This document shows, in pieces, positions 62,543 to 64,000 of a DNA stretch of 64,000 bases. The stretch comes from Daphnia carinata (lineage: Eukaryota > Arthropoda > Branchiopoda > Diplostraca > Daphniidae). Made by a program: the position numbers and the translations under genes. The stretch covers positions 12,804,638 to 12,868,637 of the forward strand of contig NC_081331.1 of the NCBI RefSeq assembly GCF_022539665.2, given 5' to 3'. Each line of letters begins with the position of its first letter. The first letter of the stretch is position 1. A model generated the notes under the pieces. That model was not told the DNA's origin and did no database searches. It saw only the letters and a list, made by a program, of their open reading frames with translations.

Positions 62543-62548
62543 AATAAA
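62543..62548 (+). terminator. Polyadenylation signal of ACOX3
   Basis: AATAAA 140 bases after the ACOX3 stop. A weaker alternative stands at about 62560. Confidence 0.55.
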
Positions 62549-62698
62549 TAAGGATTAGGAATAAACAAGCACGTGCAAATAAATCTTAGATAATAACATG
62601 TTTAGTCAGAGAAGGTGGCTCTAGTTCAAGTGGTATATTATCACAGATGAAAATTGCGGCTTTTAAAAAACTTAAAATGATTTTTATTATAATTTTTT

Positions 62699-64000
62699 TC
62701 ACCATGAATCATCAATGAACCACCAGAGTAAGAGGCAAGAAAGTAAGCACCACCTAAACCCAGCTGCAGGGCTTGCAGAAATTGAATTTGAAGAAGCTAT
62801 AATATCGACTACTTGGTAGCGGCCTTCGCCCGGTCCCGCATTCAAATCTTCTTCCAAAGTTTGCATCCCAGTCGGACAACTCATCCAATAAGGCGCTGAT
62901 AAAGATGGAGTAGGATTGACTACCTTCATCCGCCTATCATTAAACTCCCAAAAGACTTTGCCTTTGAAGAAGTATGTTTTTCCTAACGGAATCGATACTC
63001 ATCGTTTAGTAGGCAGTAGACTTTTAATATTTTACATTCAAAGCTTTACCGTTTGTATGCTGGAAAACAGCATCAATATTATAGGGTACACCTTTCCACA
63101 TGGACATATCTCGAGGATAGTCTAACTCCACTTTACCCGTTTCTTCATCAAATCTATGTTTCCCATAAAATTGCATGATTATCGCTATAGAACGACATTG
63201 TTAAATATTGCTTACCTCCAATACATTGTCCCACTAAAGAAATAGGTTTTTCCGTTATGGCCCCACACGAAGGCTGCATCCAATTTTTCCAGGTTGGCAG
63301 GTAAACCCAAATCGGTCAACGGAAACGGTCCACGACCTTGATCGTTGTTTGGATAAATCCAATACTGTTTCCCGATGAAGATGACCATCTCTCGCTGACC
63401 AGACGGCTTCTCGTAGATGGCATCAATGTGAGATAAGTTGGAGGACAAATTGTTCCAGAAACGCTCTATTTCCACCGGGTAATTGGCCTCCAAGCCATTG
63501 GGGCCGATTCTCCAGAAATACTATAAATTTATCCAATAGATTTTTATGTGGTGTTTCCATTTGTAAAGTAAAATAGAATTCATGAAAAACCTACTTTGTC
63601 TTTGAAGATAAATAGTTCACGTCTTATTATAGAGATGGCGTCGTATGAGGTATCGCATGTGCTGGGCTTACGTCCTGCGTGTGGAGGACGGGGATGGGGT
63701 TTGGGCGGATGGACGGGCTTTTTGGTCGGATGAGTGGGTTTAGTAGGAATTTCGGGTTTGTCTGGAAGTCTTGGACTACGAGTGGTTGTCGTCGTTGTAG
63801 TCGGCCGTAAAGCCGGATTAGTCACTCGGCCTTCATTTCGACTGCCTGTTAAGACCCGGAAAATTCCAATGATGAATACGAGCGAACGATATTTATCTCG
63901 TCTTTTATCGTACCGTAAATGGCTTGAATTCCGGTAATGTCATCGGAATGGAGGGAATAGTTTCCACCCACTGACTGATAATATGGGTACATGATAGCGC
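62699..64000 (-). CDS. Matrix metalloproteinase, C-terminal part with hemopexin domain and membrane-anchor tail
   Basis: Only the 3' exons are in the window. From the right edge: the end of the catalytic domain (AIMYPYYQSVGG, LHSDDITGIQAIYG), a Thr/Pro/Lys-rich hinge (TTTTTTTRSPRLPDKPEIP, HPPKPHPRPPHAG), then hemopexin blades starting with the Cys in STCDTSYDAISI and reading ELFIFKDK, IEKPSG-type YEKPSGQREMVIFIGKQYW, LDAAFVWGHNGKTYFFSG, MSMWKGVPYNIDAVF and KTYFFKGKVFWEF, closing with the partner Cys in YWMSCP. The last residues form a short Ser/Ala segment then a hydrophobic WCLLSCLLLWWF end, as in GPI- or membrane-anchored MMPs. It is therefore closer to the Mmp2/MT type than to secreted ones (inference). 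Secreted zinc protease acting on extracellular matrix; the active-site helix lies outside the window. Confidence 0.9.

Noticed and set aside
1-64000. CRISPR array, phage or bacterial operon
   Set aside because: No regular direct-repeat/spacer arrays. Genes are spliced eukaryotic genes with typical animal domains.

Overview
The window looks like nuclear DNA of a compact arthropod genome, most likely a Daphnia-type branchiopod crustacean. Genes are split into many small exons by introns of mostly 55-75 nt with GT-AG ends, and the products are animal (merlin, lipophorin/VLDL receptor, a shavenoid-like protein, AKAP1, MED26, MAST kinase, ACOX3, matrix metalloproteinase). The species is an inference; no marker gene fixes it. 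Exon limits come from reading frame continuity and GT/AG sites and may be off by a few bases where I write 'about'.

Layout. 216-2815 (+): all but the first part of merlin (NF2). 4088-5429 (+): a small secreted cysteine-rich protein ending in a Hedgehog/DD-peptidase-like zinc site. 5.58-13.5 kb: a nested mobile-element block. Its centre is a 5-kb fold-back: two arms of about 2.25 kb in inverted orientation around a 0.5-kb spacer with three tRNA-like sequences. The arms carry a decayed multi-exon gene and a hairpin-rich non-coding module. A third copy of part of that module lies at 11.6 kb beside different cargo. 14.6-19.7 kb (-): lipophorin/VLDL receptor. 22.1-27.9 kb (-): a shavenoid-like single-pass membrane protein with one frame break. 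27.9-32 kb: no gene seen. 32.06-32.63 kb (+): ZSWIM7. 33.8-35.6 kb (-): the conserved C-terminal part of AKAP1. 38.2-41.0 kb (-): MED26. 41.7-42.65 kb (+): RWDD3-like. 43.2-53.4 kb (-): MAST kinase, with an alternative first exon at 50.5 kb and possible distal 5' exons at 57.4-57.9 kb. 58.6-59.2 kb (+): an unidentified broken gene-like stretch. 59.6-62.4 kb (+): peroxisomal acyl-CoA oxidase ACOX3. 62.7-64.0 kb (-): the 3' part of a membrane-anchored matrix metalloproteinase, cut by the window edge.

The host genes are unrelated housekeeping, signalling and developmental genes with no operon logic. MED26 and RWDD3 sit head to head and may share a promoter region. The most unusual part is the fold-back block: the hairpin stems of the non-coding module are kept in all three copies while at least one loop has changed, and no transposase or reverse transcriptase is visible in the window, so it looks like a non-autonomous element that picks up gene fragments.
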